Shown in pieces: positions 32,445-40,908 of a DNA stretch of 64,000 nt. The notes below the pieces were generated by a model, which did no database searches, was not told the origin of the DNA, and worked only from the letters and a program-made list of their open reading frames with translations. Origin of the DNA: Kribbella caucasensis (GTDB taxonomy: Bacteria > Actinomycetota > Actinomycetes > Propionibacteriales > Kribbellaceae); NCBI RefSeq assembly GCF_004361855.1, contig NZ_SNWQ01000030.1, positions 1 to 64,000 of the forward strand. The letters run 5' to 3'. The first letter of the stretch is position 1. Every line of letters starts with the position of its first letter. Both the position numbers and the translations under genes were made by a program.

Positions 32445-33413
32445 TCAGCGGATGGTGAGTTGGCGGCTGGCCAGGCCGGCTCGGGCGGCGCGTTCTTCGG
32501 TGCTGAGGGGAGCCTCGGTGGCGAGGGCCTTCTCGAGGGCGACGGCGAACTCAGCGGCGGGCTTCTCCAGGTCGGCGGCTTCAGCATCGGCGGGGAGCTC
32601 CCAGACCGGGGCCAGGACGCCGAGGGCGCGGAACGAGCCGATCAGGCGACTGCCGTCGGTCAGCGCGGAGGAACCGGCCGCGTGCAGGCGGGCGAGTGCG
32701 TTGAGGAGGGTGTCCTCGGAATGCGGAAGCACCCAGCGGAGGTAGCGACGGTCGCCGATCTGCGTCCAGTACGCCGCTTCGACGGACTCCAGCCGGACCG
32801 TGGGGGACGCGGCGTCGTTGGCGCGTTCGAGACCGGCGGCGACCTCGCCCGTCGGGTCCTCGACGTTCTCGCCGACCCAGTAGTCGAAGCCCTCGTGCAC
32901 CTTGACGGCGATCGGCTTGCTGGTGTCGATCAGGTCCTGCAGCCGGGGCCCGTCCTTCATCAGATCACCGAGCTCGATCGGGTTGCCCGGCTCGGTGGCG
33001 AGCGCGGCGGTGATCGCGTGGCCGAGGTCGCGGCTCGGGTCGCCGGAGGCGGCGTGCGTCTGCAATCCGATCCAGATCGACTCGTCGTCGCGGACCAGGC
33101 CCGGCATCGCCATCGGCAGCAGAGTGACCAGGGTGACCTTCTTGTCCTTGTGTTCGCCGGCCAGCGTCACCTCGGCGGTCCCGGCCGGCACGATCTCCCG
33201 GAACGCGATCAGGTCGCACTCGGACGGCAACCCCTCGAACGGCCGGACCACGAACGTGTCCGCGGCCTGCGCCTGCTCCCGGCCGTGGCACTGCTTGAAC
33301 CGCTTGCCCGAACCGCACGGGCAGGGTTCGCGCGGACCGACGTCGACCAGGTCGGCCGGGTCGAGCGTCACGGTGGCGGTGTTCTTGGCGCGGTTACGCG
33401 ACTTCTTTCCCAT
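32445..33413 (-). CDS. DUF5926 protein with N-terminal SEC-C zinc motif
   Basis: A 322-residue cytoplasmic protein. A basic N-terminus (MGKKSRNRAK) leads into a SEC-C motif, CPCGSGKRFKQCHG at 31-44, which binds zinc through Cys31, Cys33, Cys42 and His43. The rest is the DUF5926 domain, conserved across Actinobacteria and without known function. SEC-C motifs often mediate protein or ribosome/SecB contacts. Single gene on the minus strand; no operon partner. Confidence 0.85.
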   Translation of the reverse strand: MGKKSRNRAKNTATVTLDPADLVDVGPREPCPCGSGKRFKQCHGREQAQAADTFVVRPFEGLPSECDLIAFREIVPAGTAEVTLAGEHKDKKVTLVTLLPMAMPGLVRDDESIWIGLQTHAASGDPSRDLGHAITAALATEPGNPIELGDLMKDGPRLQDLIDTSKPIAVKVHEGFDYWVGENVEDPTGEVAAGLERANDAASPTVRLESVEAAYWTQIGDRRYLRWVLPHSEDTLLNALARLHAAGSSALTDGSRLIGSFRALGVLAPVWELPADAEAADLEKPAAEFAVALEKALATEAPLSTEERAARAGLASRQLTIR

Positions 33414-33551
33414 GCCCGCAGTCTTGCAGCAACTCGCCGCACCCGGTTAGTCAGCGGTGCCGTGAACAGCGACGCGCGCCGAGGTACGCAGTACGAGTGG
33501 GGGCGCTGTGGGTGGCGACCGCCGCGGGTGCGCAGTACAGGCGGGTGGGCG

Positions 33552-33968
33552 TCAGCTGGGGAGGACGGCGTAGACGGTGCGTTGGGTATCGGCGGTGCGG
33601 ACGCCCCAGTTGGAGGCGAGGATGTCGACGATGGCGAGGCCGCGGCCGCCGACCGATTCGGGGTGGGCGTCGGTGATCCGCTGGGGTTCGGTCTCGCCGC
33701 GGCCGTCGGTCACCTCGAGGTGGATCCCGGCCTTGTCGACCCACCAGGCGGCCCGGACGTCGCCGGTGGGGAGGGCGGGGGCATAGCGGATTGCGTTCGA
33801 CAGCAGTTCGGAAAGGACCAACTGCGCGTCGTCGCGGGCGTTCTCGGCAACCCGAGCCCGTTTGAGATAGCCGGCCAGACGGCGGCGGGCATCCGCTACC
33901 GCGGACACTTCGTGCGGCAGGACGACATCCACAACGCTCACGTCGGCGGGCAAGGTCGCAGAGGACAA
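33552..33968 (-). CDS. HATPase_c anti-sigma-type ATP-binding protein
   Basis: About 138 residues of a GHKL ATPase related to RsbW/SpoIIAB anti-sigma kinases, abundant in streptomycete-type genomes. Seen: N-box QLVLSELLSNAIRYA, G1 EVTDGRGE and G2 VGGRGLAIVD. I favour TTG at 33968 because AGGAG lies 7 nt upstream; ATG codons at 33983/33986 add 5-6 residues but have no ribosome site. No sigma or anti-anti-sigma gene adjoins it, so its partner is unknown. Confidence 0.78.
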   Translation of the reverse strand: MSSATLPADVSVVDVVLPHEVSAVADARRRLAGYLKRARVAENARDDAQLVLSELLSNAIRYAPALPTGDVRAAWWVDKAGIHLEVTDGRGETEPQRITDAHPESVGGRGLAIVDILASNWGVRTADTQRTVYAVLPS

Positions 33969-34344
33969 GCAGGGTCTCCTCATCATCGGAACAGCACTTA
34001 GCCTTCTGCCCACGATCAAGCCCTTGAAAACACCGGCGGGTATTCCGTTACACATCAGCGCGGAAGATCACACGTTTAGCAGAGAAACCGTGATAAAAGC
34101 CCCGGGATTTAACGTGCAAATAACCCACTGCATTCAGATGACTACGCAGCACGACAAGTGAGAGACAGCGCACGAACGGGCCGCAATCGCTGACCAGGCA
34201 GGCTTTTCGCCGGGTCAGGGGGTGTCGGCGGGCGAGTCGGGGCTTGTCAGTACCAATTGGTGTACTACGGCCTCGCTGTTGGTACTGCAACTGAGCTGAT
34301 CCCGGCTGAGATTGCGGGAAAGGGCGGTGCGGGTGGGCGAGGGG
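33969..34344. other. 376-bp gene-free, relatively AT-rich region
   Basis: The stretch 34040-34150 is clearly less GC-rich than its surroundings and holds no gene. GTACCAA (34250-34256) recurs as TTGGTAC (34279-34285) in inverse orientation, and ACCAATTGGT at 34252-34261 is a perfect 10-bp palindrome; either could be a regulator site. On the minus strand the region carries the promoter of the anti-sigma-type gene. Confidence 0.4.
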
Positions 34345-35238
34345 TTAGGCGGAGCGGGGGTTTCGGCGGAGGCGAGGGAGTAGGGGGTTGGGGCGGCGGA
34401 GGGGTTGGGGCAGGCGGCCGGAGGAGGCGGCGGCGGGTGAGGGTTCGGCGAGGGTGGTGAGGGCGAGGTCGGGGCGGTCGCTGATGATGGCGTCGATGCC
34501 GATGTCGCGGCAGTGGCGGACAGCGTCGGGAGTGTTGACGGTCCAGACGTGGACCTGGTGGCCGTGTTTGTGGGCGCGGTCGACGTACTCGGGATGAGCG
34601 GTGACGATCTCCAGGCTGGGTCCGGCGTGGGAGACGCCGGTGGGCAGGGAGCCGTCGCGGAAGCGGAGCGGGACGCGGTCCATCAGGAGGACGGTGCGCA
34701 GGCCGGGCGCCATGGTGCGGAGGCGGCGGAGCGAGAGCCAGGAGAACGACATGACGCGGGCGGGTGACTCCGTGCCGATCTTGGGGTGGGCCCAGCCGAA
34801 GCGGTCGAGGGTCTCGATCAGGCGGCGTTCGACCAGGCCGGCGTACCGGGTGGGGTGTTTGGTCTCGATGGCGATCTCGAGTGGGCGGCCGGCGTCGCGG
34901 ACAGTCGCGAGCAGATTCTCCAGGGTGAGGACCTTGGTGAGATCGGGGTTGGGGAGCTCGGCGTCCTCGTCGAGGTCTGACCAGGGATTCTTCCAGGAGC
35001 CCCAGTCGAAGTTCTCCAACTCCTCCAGCCTCATCGTGGACAGTACGCCGCGGCCGGTGGAGGTGCGCTCGATCCGGCGGTCGTGGACGCAGACCAGGTG
35101 CCCGTCGGAGGTGAGGCGGACGTCGCATTCGAAGCCGTCGACGCCGAGTTCGAGTGCTCGACGGTACGCCGCCAGCGTGTGCTCGGGACTGATCTCGCTC
35201 GCGCCGCGATGGGCCAGCACGCTCGGGCGTTTCGCCAT
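34345..35238 (-). CDS. glycerophosphodiester phosphodiesterase
   Basis: A 297-residue GDPD-family TIM-barrel enzyme that hydrolyses glycerophosphodiesters to glycerol-3-phosphate and an alcohol. Seen: VLAHRGASEISPEHTLAAY near 8-26 (catalytic His, metal Glu), FECDVRLTSDGHLVCVHD near 37-54 (metal Asp and catalytic His) and HVWTVNTPDAVRHC near 231-244. No signal peptide, so cytoplasmic. The C-terminal 35 residues are Pro/Arg-rich. ATG 35238 is chosen; a frame extends 11 codons further. Confidence 0.88.
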   Translation of the reverse strand: MAKRPSVLAHRGASEISPEHTLAAYRRALELGVDGFECDVRLTSDGHLVCVHDRRIERTSTGRGVLSTMRLEELENFDWGSWKNPWSDLDEDAELPNPDLTKVLTLENLLATVRDAGRPLEIAIETKHPTRYAGLVERRLIETLDRFGWAHPKIGTESPARVMSFSWLSLRRLRTMAPGLRTVLLMDRVPLRFRDGSLPTGVSHAGPSLEIVTAHPEYVDRAHKHGHQVHVWTVNTPDAVRHCRDIGIDAIISDRPDLALTTLAEPSPAAASSGRLPQPLRRPNPLLPRLRRNPRSA

Positions 35239-35407
35239 GAGGACAACTCTGGCACGGTCCGCGGTACGCAAGTCACGCAGGCTCGCCGAGGCCGGAAACC
35301 GGCTACATGAGCAGCCCGGCAGAGGATTGTGGTTGGGGTAGGTGGCGGAGGATGGTGCGGGTTAGCGGTGTGATGGGCTGGGGCCGCCACCCCAGCCCAT
35401 CACCGCC

Positions 35408-36760
35408 TCATGCCGTTGCTTCTCGCAACGACTTGGCGCGGCCACCTGGACGCGCCAAGCCATAGTGATCCCGCAGGGTGGTTCCCTCGTACTCCGTCCG
35501 GAACAGCCCTCGCTTCCGCAACAACGGGACCACGTGGTCCACAAAGGTGACCAGGCCGGACGGGAGTACCGCGGGCATGATGTTGAAGCCGTCCGCCGCG
35601 CCACCCTCGAACCACTCCTGGATCGCGTCGGCCACCTGGTCCGGCGTACCGCTGAAGGTTCGATGCCCACGGCCACCACCCAGCCGGCCGATCAGCTCGC
35701 GGACGGTCAAGTGCTCCCGCCGGGCCAGCGTCACGATCAACGTGTACCGGCTCTTCGCGCCCTCGATCTCGTCCTCGTCCGGCAGGTCGGCCGGCAACTG
35801 CTGGTCGAGTGGCAGATCCTCAGGCGCCACCCGCAACGTGCGAGCCAACTGCACCCTCGCGTACTCCGGCTTGATCAGCTCGTCCAGCTCGCGTTCCAAT
35901 GCGAGCGCCTCGGCCTCCGTCGACCCGATCACCGGGACGATCCCGGGCAGGATCTTCAGCCCAGCAGGATCACGCCCCAACGCGGCGGTCCGTGCCTTCA
36001 GGTCCGCATAGAACTCCTGTGCGTCCGCCAGGGTCTGCTGCGCCGTGAACACCGCCTCGGCGTACCGAGCGGCCAGGCCCTTCCCGTCCTCGGATGAACC
36101 GGCCTGCACGATCAGCGGATACCCCTGCGGCGAACGAGGCACGTTGAGCGGTCCACGCACCTGGAAGTGCCGTCCCACATGGTCGATGGGCTCCACCTTC
36201 GCGTTGTCGCCCCAGACGCCGGCCGCCTTGTCGGCGATCGCGGCGCCGTCCTCCCACGAGTCCCACAGCTTGAACGCGACCTCGAGGAACTCGGCCGCCC
36301 GGTCGTACCGCTCCGCGTGGGCCGGCTGGTCCGCGAGGTTGAAGTTCTTCGCCGCATCCGGTCCCGCGGTCGTCACCACGTTCCACCCGGCCCGGCCGCC
36401 GCTGACGTGGTCCACACTGGCGAACCGCCTGGCCAGGTTGAAGGGATCGCTGTACGTCGTGGACGCGGTCGCGATCAACCCGATCCGGGAAGTGGCGGCC
36501 GCGATCGCGGTGAGCAACACCGTCGGCTCGAGTGATCCGGCCGGACGGCGACCGACATCGCTGAACAGCACCGGCGAGTCGGCGAAGAAGATCGAGTCGA
36601 ACGTACCGCGCTCGGCGATCCGGGCCAGTTCGCGATAGTGCTCCACATCGGTGTTCGCGAACGGGTTGCTCTCCGGCAGCCGCCACGACGCCTCGTGGTG
36701 CCCGGTGCTCATCAGGAACGCGTTCAGGTGCAGCCTTCTTGTAACAACACTGCTGGTCAC
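35408..36760 (-). CDS. LLM-class FMN-dependent monooxygenase (NtaA/SnaA/DszA type)
   Basis: A 450-residue flavin monooxygenase of the nitrilotriacetate/dibenzothiophene-sulfone group. Seen: LNAFLMSTGHHEASWR near 12-27, FDSIFFADSP near 54-63, SGGRAGWNVVTT near 119-130, GYPLIVQAGSSEDG near 223-236 and a C-terminal GTPDQVADAIQEWFEGGAADGFN in part. It needs reduced FMN, supplied by the flavin reductase in the same operon. The GTG start overlaps the SsuB stop (GTGA). Likely desulfonates an organosulfur compound; exact substrate unknown. Confidence 0.87.
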   Translation of the reverse strand: MTSSVVTRRLHLNAFLMSTGHHEASWRLPESNPFANTDVEHYRELARIAERGTFDSIFFADSPVLFSDVGRRPAGSLEPTVLLTAIAAATSRIGLIATASTTYSDPFNLARRFASVDHVSGGRAGWNVVTTAGPDAAKNFNLADQPAHAERYDRAAEFLEVAFKLWDSWEDGAAIADKAAGVWGDNAKVEPIDHVGRHFQVRGPLNVPRSPQGYPLIVQAGSSEDGKGLAARYAEAVFTAQQTLADAQEFYADLKARTAALGRDPAGLKILPGIVPVIGSTEAEALALERELDELIKPEYARVQLARTLRVAPEDLPLDQQLPADLPDEDEIEGAKSRYTLIVTLARREHLTVRELIGRLGGGRGHRTFSGTPDQVADAIQEWFEGGAADGFNIMPAVLPSGLVTFVDHVVPLLRKRGLFRTEYEGTTLRDHYGLARPGGRAKSLREATA

Positions 36761-37515
36761 AACGAAACCCCCAAAGCATCCAGCAACCGGGTCCGGACCG
36801 CGGCGAACCGCGGGTCGGCCGGACTCCGGGGTGTGGACAGGTCGATGTATTCCTCGGCGACGATCCGCCCTTCGTCCAGCACGATCACCCGGTCGGCGAG
36901 CACGATCGACTCATCGACGTCATGGGTGACCAGCAGTACGGCGGGCTGGTGGGCCTCGCAGAGCTTCCGCAACAGCACGTGCATCTTCAACCGGGTCAAC
37001 GCGTCCAGCGCGCCGAACGGTTCGTCCGCGAGCAACAAGGCCGGCTCCCGCACCAACGACCGCGCCAACGCGACCCGCTGCTGCTCGCCACCGGACAACT
37101 CGTTCGGCCACGCCTTCTCCCGGCCGGCCAGCCCGACCTCGGCCAGACTCTGCCGCCCGCGCTCGTCGGCGCTATGCAGTCCCAGTACGACGTTCTCCAG
37201 GACACGGGCCCACGGCAACAACCGCGAATCCTGGAAGACCACGGACACGTTCTCCGGTACGACGAGCTCGCCGCTGCCGGACACGTCGTAGTCGAGTCCC
37301 GCGAGCGCCCGGAGCAACGTGCTCTTCCCGGAACCACTCTTGCCGAGCAACGCCACGAACTCGCCCGGCGCGATGGTCAGGTCCAACTCGTCGAGTACCG
37401 CGCGATCGTCGTACGAGCGGACCAGGTTGCGCACCTCGACCGCCGTACCGTGAGCCGTCGTGCCGCCGCTAGCCGGAGTACGAGTCAGCGTCAGTCCGCC
37501 AGTGTGCGTCGCCAT
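36757..37515 (-). CDS. aliphatic-sulfonate-type ABC transporter ATPase (SsuB-like)
   Basis: A 252-residue ABC ATPase. Walker A GKSGSGKST at 58-66, Q-loop FQDSRLLPW near 103-111, signature LSGGEQQRVALARSL near 139-153, Walker B LLLADEPFGALD and H-loop VTHDVDES. The RLLPW and DEPFGALD forms are typical of nitrate/sulfonate/taurine importers. The ATG at 37515 overlaps the permease gene by 25 bp; the frame runs on upstream only as permease shadow. Partner of the SsuC- and SsuA-like proteins. Confidence 0.9.
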   Translation of the reverse strand: MATHTGGLTLTRTPASGGTTAHGTAVEVRNLVRSYDDRAVLDELDLTIAPGEFVALLGKSGSGKSTLLRALAGLDYDVSGSGELVVPENVSVVFQDSRLLPWARVLENVVLGLHSADERGRQSLAEVGLAGREKAWPNELSGGEQQRVALARSLVREPALLLADEPFGALDALTRLKMHVLLRKLCEAHQPAVLLVTHDVDESIVLADRVIVLDEGRIVAEEYIDLSTPRSPADPRFAAVRTRLLDALGVSL

Positions 37516-38339
37516 GACAGCGCCCTCCTCTGAATCAGCCGGACGGCACCGTCGGAGAGCAGACCCAGCGCTCCGTACAGGACCAGGCCGACGATGATGA
37601 TGTCGGTCTGCCCGTACGTCCGGGCCAGCTCCATCATGTAGCCGATACCGCTGGTCGAGTTGATCTGCTCGACCACCACCAGGGACAGCCACGCTCCGGT
37701 CACCGCGAACCGCAGACCGAGCAGGAAGCCCGGCAGCGCACCCGGCAGGACCACCCGGCGGATGAAGTCCCAGCGGGACAGGCCGACGGTCTGGGCGAGT
37801 TCGACGTACCGGCTGTCGATGGTGCGCAGGCCGTTGTGGGTATGGATGTAGATCGGCACGAAGACGCCGAGCGTGATGGTGGTGATCTTCATCGATTCGC
37901 CGATGCCTAGCCACAGGATCAGCAGCGGCAGCAGCGCGAGCGACGGGATCGCCCGCTTGATCTGGATCGGCCCGTCCAGGATCGCCTCGCCGAGCCGGGA
38001 GAGCCCGGACAGCAGGGCCAGGACGACCCCGAGCAGGACGCCGAATCCGAGACCGACGAAGGCTCGCTGAGTCGACGTGAGCAGGTTCGATTGGAGCCGG
38101 CCGTCGGCGATCAGATCGCCGGTCGTGGTGACGACTGTCCACGGTGCCGAAAGGACGCGGGGGTCGAGCCAGCCGGTGGCGGAGCCGATGCTCCAGATCA
38201 CCAGGAGAAGCACAGGTCCGATGGCCGCGCCGAACTTGATCGGTTTGCCGGGGCCGAGCCGGCGGCGTCGTACCGGCCGGCTGACGATCTGCTCACGGTC
38301 AGCCCGTACGCCGGTGAGGGTGGCTGCCTGGCCGCTCAT
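37491..38339 (-). CDS. sulfonate-type ABC transporter permease (SsuC-like)
   Basis: A 282-residue membrane permease with six helices. The EAA loop (ELAQTVGLSRWDFIRRVVLPGALPG in part, near 177-200) contacts the ATPase. GLRFAVTGAWLSLVVVEQIN near 205-224 is typical of the nitrate/sulfonate/taurine group. ATG overlaps the SsuA stop by 4 bp (ATGA). Imports a sulfonate or related anion with its partners. Confidence 0.9.
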   Translation of the reverse strand: MSGQAATLTGVRADREQIVSRPVRRRRLGPGKPIKFGAAIGPVLLLVIWSIGSATGWLDPRVLSAPWTVVTTTGDLIADGRLQSNLLTSTQRAFVGLGFGVLLGVVLALLSGLSRLGEAILDGPIQIKRAIPSLALLPLLILWLGIGESMKITTITLGVFVPIYIHTHNGLRTIDSRYVELAQTVGLSRWDFIRRVVLPGALPGFLLGLRFAVTGAWLSLVVVEQINSTSGIGYMMELARTYGQTDIIIVGLVLYGALGLLSDGAVRLIQRRALSWRRTLAD

Positions 38340-39391
38340 TTCGCCACACCTGCCTTGATCGCGTCCGCGGCGACGGACTGGAAGCGCAGGTCGTAGAGGT
38401 CGGCGGCCTGGATCACCGGGTTATCGGTCTCCTTGGCGAGCAGTTCGATGGTCTCTTGCTGCCGCTTGATCGCGTCACTCCAGTCACTGCTGATATCCGG
38501 ATGGCCGACGTTGTCCACCAGCCATTGGCCATCCGCTGTGGTCAGGCCCTGGTCCTTCACGTAGTACCCCTCGATCCATTCCTTCGGATGCTTGTCGATC
38601 CAGTCCTGGGCGACGCCCCAGGCAGCGACGTACGCGCGGATCGCGGCAGCCTTCGCCGGGTCCTCCAGCGACTCGGTCGCCACATACAGGTGACCCGCGT
38701 CGTCGCGCAGACCGTGGTCGATCGTGGTGGCGCCGTCCTTGCCGTACTTGGACTCGTACCGCTTGATCGAGACGCCGCCGATCGGGGCGACCTCGACCTG
38801 CTTGGCCGCCAGCGCGTTCGGGTAGACGTCGCCGGTGCTCGGCAGCTCGATCAGCTCGACGTCCTCCTTGGTGAGCCCCGCCTTCTTCAGCACCTTGAGG
38901 ATCAGGGCGCCCTGGGCCTGGCCGGGGCTGTACGCGACCTTCTTGCCGCGCAGGTCGGCCAGTGTCTTGACCTCGACGCCGGGCGCGATGCCGAGCTTGT
39001 AGATCGGGTGGTTGATCGGGTCCTGGCGGAACTTCGAGGCGACGATCTTCACCTTCAGCCCGGTCCAGGTCGCATGGATCGGCGGGATCTCGGCCACGGA
39101 GCCGACATCGAGAGCCTTGGCCCGGAACGCCTCGGTGGTCTGCGGACCGCCGCTGAGGTTGGCGAACTGGACGAACTTCGACACCTTGTCGACCTGTCCG
39201 GACAGCTCAAGCGCCTTCTGGGTCTGCGGGTCGCCGACGATGATCTTGGCGCCGTCCGGGACCTCGGTGGGCAGGGCCGCGTCGAGCGCGAGCTTGGGGC
39301 CGCCCCCGGCCTCGGCATCACTACCGCAACCCGCAAGCAGCGTCACTGCTGCTACGGCTACGGCGAGTACTGCGAATGATTTCTTAGGCAT
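38336..39391 (-). CDS. sulfonate-type substrate-binding lipoprotein (SsuA-like)
   Basis: A 351-residue periplasmic-type binding protein anchored as a lipoprotein: signal MPKKSFAVLAVAVAAVTLLAGC with lipobox LLAGC (Cys22). The mature part resembles NMT1/SsuA ligand-binding proteins (VGDPQTQKALELSG, LRGKKVAYSPGQAQG, GDVYPNALAAKQVEVAP). The start is ATG 39391. It lies 31 bp after the flavin reductase gene, in the operon flavin reductase-SsuA-SsuC-SsuB-LLM. Captures the organosulfur ligand outside the membrane. Confidence 0.9.
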   Translation of the reverse strand: MPKKSFAVLAVAVAAVTLLAGCGSDAEAGGGPKLALDAALPTEVPDGAKIIVGDPQTQKALELSGQVDKVSKFVQFANLSGGPQTTEAFRAKALDVGSVAEIPPIHATWTGLKVKIVASKFRQDPINHPIYKLGIAPGVEVKTLADLRGKKVAYSPGQAQGALILKVLKKAGLTKEDVELIELPSTGDVYPNALAAKQVEVAPIGGVSIKRYESKYGKDGATTIDHGLRDDAGHLYVATESLEDPAKAAAIRAYVAAWGVAQDWIDKHPKEWIEGYYVKDQGLTTADGQWLVDNVGHPDISSDWSDAIKRQQETIELLAKETDNPVIQAADLYDLRFQSVAADAIKAGVAK

Positions 39392-39422
39392 GGGCGGTTG
39401 CCCCTCCTCGGGTCTTGAAGGT

Positions 39423-39977
39423 TCAGGTGGTGGTGACGTACTGGCCGTCGTGGTAGAGCAACGGGCTGTGCTCGCGGCGTTCGGCGTGGGTGGCGAGACG
39501 AGCCACGACGATGTGGTTCTCGCCGACCGCGAACCGGTGCTCGACCAGTGCGCGCAGGTAGCTCGGGGCGTCGTCCAGGACAGGCTCACCGGACCGCAGC
39601 CGGGACCACCGGGTCGGGTCGGCGAACCGGTCGATCCCGCTGGTGGCGAACCGGCCGGCCAGGTCGCGCTGGCCGGCGTCCAGGAAGTTGATCACCAGGC
39701 TGTCGGCCGCGTTGACCGTCGGCCAGCTGGACGCGGTGGTTGCGATCGAGAACGACACCAGCGGTGGCAGCAGGCTGACCGAGACCAGCGAGGTCGCGGT
39801 GAACCCGACCGGGCCGTGACCGGAGTCGGCAGTGATCACCACCACCCCGGCCGCGTGCCGGCGGAACACCGACCGGAACACGTCGGCGTCGACCGGCCGC
39901 TCCTCGATCCGGTCGGGTACGACGCTGAGCCCGGGCCGGTCTGTCTGGTGGGCAGGGTTGAACGCGTGAACGGACAT
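39423..39977 (-). CDS. NAD(P)H:FMN flavin reductase (NtaB/HpaC type)
   Basis: A 184-residue short-chain flavin reductase. Seen: FRSVFRRHAAGVVVITA near 34-50, GFTATSLVSVSLLPPLVSF near 58-76 and FAVGENHIVVARL near 149-161. It would supply reduced FMN to the LLM monooxygenase at the other end of the operon. ATG 39977 has GAGGGAG about 5 nt upstream. First structural gene after the putative cysteine leader peptide. Confidence 0.87.
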   Translation of the reverse strand: MSVHAFNPAHQTDRPGLSVVPDRIEERPVDADVFRSVFRRHAAGVVVITADSGHGPVGFTATSLVSVSLLPPLVSFSIATTASSWPTVNAADSLVINFLDAGQRDLAGRFATSGIDRFADPTRWSRLRSGEPVLDDAPSYLRALVEHRFAVGENHIVVARLATHAERREHSPLLYHDGQYVTTT

Positions 39978-40052
39978 GTCTCTCCCTCGGGCAGGGACGA
40001 ACCGGCCGCGGACAGGCAGGAACACCGCAACCGGACAGGGTGGGATTCAGCG

Positions 40053-40067
40053 GGCCTCAGCGAGGCC
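40053..40067 (-). promoter_or_regulatory. hairpin in the leader of the sulfonate operon
   Basis: GGCCTC and GAGGCC form a perfect 6-bp stem with a 3-nt loop between the leader ORF (stop at 40123) and the flavin reductase start (39977). It is a candidate attenuator or anti-attenuator element; no U-tract follows, so termination here would not be intrinsic. Confidence 0.35.
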
Positions 40068-40122
40068 TTGGATCAACAGGCGGATCAATGAGCGGGCCGC
40101 GACGGGCCGCGAGAGCGACGGA

Positions 40123-40269
40123 TCAGCGACAGGTCGCGGAGGCGACGCGCATCTGGTCGATCACGCGCCGGCGGGTCAGCAGACTGCTCGTCAGCACCGG
40201 CAGCAGGTGGTCGCACCGGCGGCAGGACGCCACCGATCCACCCTCGTATCGCTGCCGGATCTTCGTCAT
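40123..40269 (-). CDS. putative cysteine-responsive leader peptide
   Basis: A 48-residue frame ending LLTRRRVIDQMRVASATCR. The pattern RR-x-x-D-x-x-RVAS-x-x-CR at the extreme C-terminus is the hallmark of short actinobacterial leader peptides that precede sulfur-assimilation genes and stall when cysteine is scarce. It sits 145 bp upstream of the flavin reductase/ssu operon on the same strand. GAGAGAG lies 8 nt before the ATG; a shorter peptide from the GTG at 40197 is possible. Also contains CRRC near 16-19. Confidence 0.6.
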   Translation of the reverse strand: MTKIRQRYEGGSVASCRRCDHLLPVLTSSLLTRRRVIDQMRVASATCR

Positions 40270-40413
40270 GTCAACGACTCTCTCATCAAAGTCGACTGAA
40301 GAACTAGACAATCTCGCCATCCGGGACAGCCGTCCCGAATTGCCCACTGGCTGAAACGACACGCCGCCCGGTTGCCCTCACACGGTGGCCGGCGGCTGCG
40401 TTCTACTGGCGTG

Positions 40414-40908
40414 ATGGTCAGAGAGCAGGTTTCGTTGCCACCGTTCCAGGTGCTCGTGGATGAGCACTGGCGGGACGTGGCCCGGTTGGCGCGAGCGCTG
40501 GCGGGGGCGGTGGACGGGGACGATGTCGCCCAGCGGGCCTGGGAGAAGGCGTTCGCCGCCTATCCGAAGCTCACCTCCGCGAAGAACCTGCGTAGCTGGC
40601 TGCTGACCATCACGGCTCGCTGTGCCACCGATCTGCATCGCGCACGCAGACCGCAGACCCCACTGGAGGACGCTCCACCGGTCACCGTGGCCGGTCCGGA
40701 CGCGGCCGACTGGCCCGATCCGGACCTCTGGAAGGCGGTGAACGAGCTGCCCGAACGGCAGCGGTTCGCCGTCACGCTGAAATACGTCGGCGATCTCGAC
40801 CACCATGGCGTGGCCGCGGCCCTGGACACCACCCCGGCCGCGTCCCGCCGGCTCGTCAGCGACGCGCTGGCGACACTGCGCACCAAGTTCGGAGAAGACC
40901 ATGAATGA
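40414..40908 (+). CDS. ECF-like RNA polymerase sigma factor
   Basis: A 164-residue sigma70-family protein. Region 2 is at about 10-75 (LVDEHWRDVARLARAL, DDVAQRAWEKAF, NLRSWLLTITARCATD) and region 4 at about 108-160 (LPERQRFAVTLKYVGDL, GVAAALDTTPAASRRLVSDAL). Start is ATG 40414 or GTG 40411. Its last codons overlap the alkyltransferase gene by 8 bp, so the sigma factor probably controls alkylation repair or is controlled with it. No separate anti-sigma gene is present. Confidence 0.82.
   Translation: MVREQVSLPPFQVLVDEHWRDVARLARALAGAVDGDDVAQRAWEKAFAAYPKLTSAKNLRSWLLTITARCATDLHRARRPQTPLEDAPPVTVAGPDAADWPDPDLWKAVNELPERQRFAVTLKYVGDLDHHGVAAALDTTPAASRRLVSDALATLRTKFGEDHE

Noticed and set aside
34048..34290. 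An 80-codon minus-strand frame in the AT-richer gap
   Set aside because: No Shine-Dalgarno, no leaderless-type promoter and no family signature.
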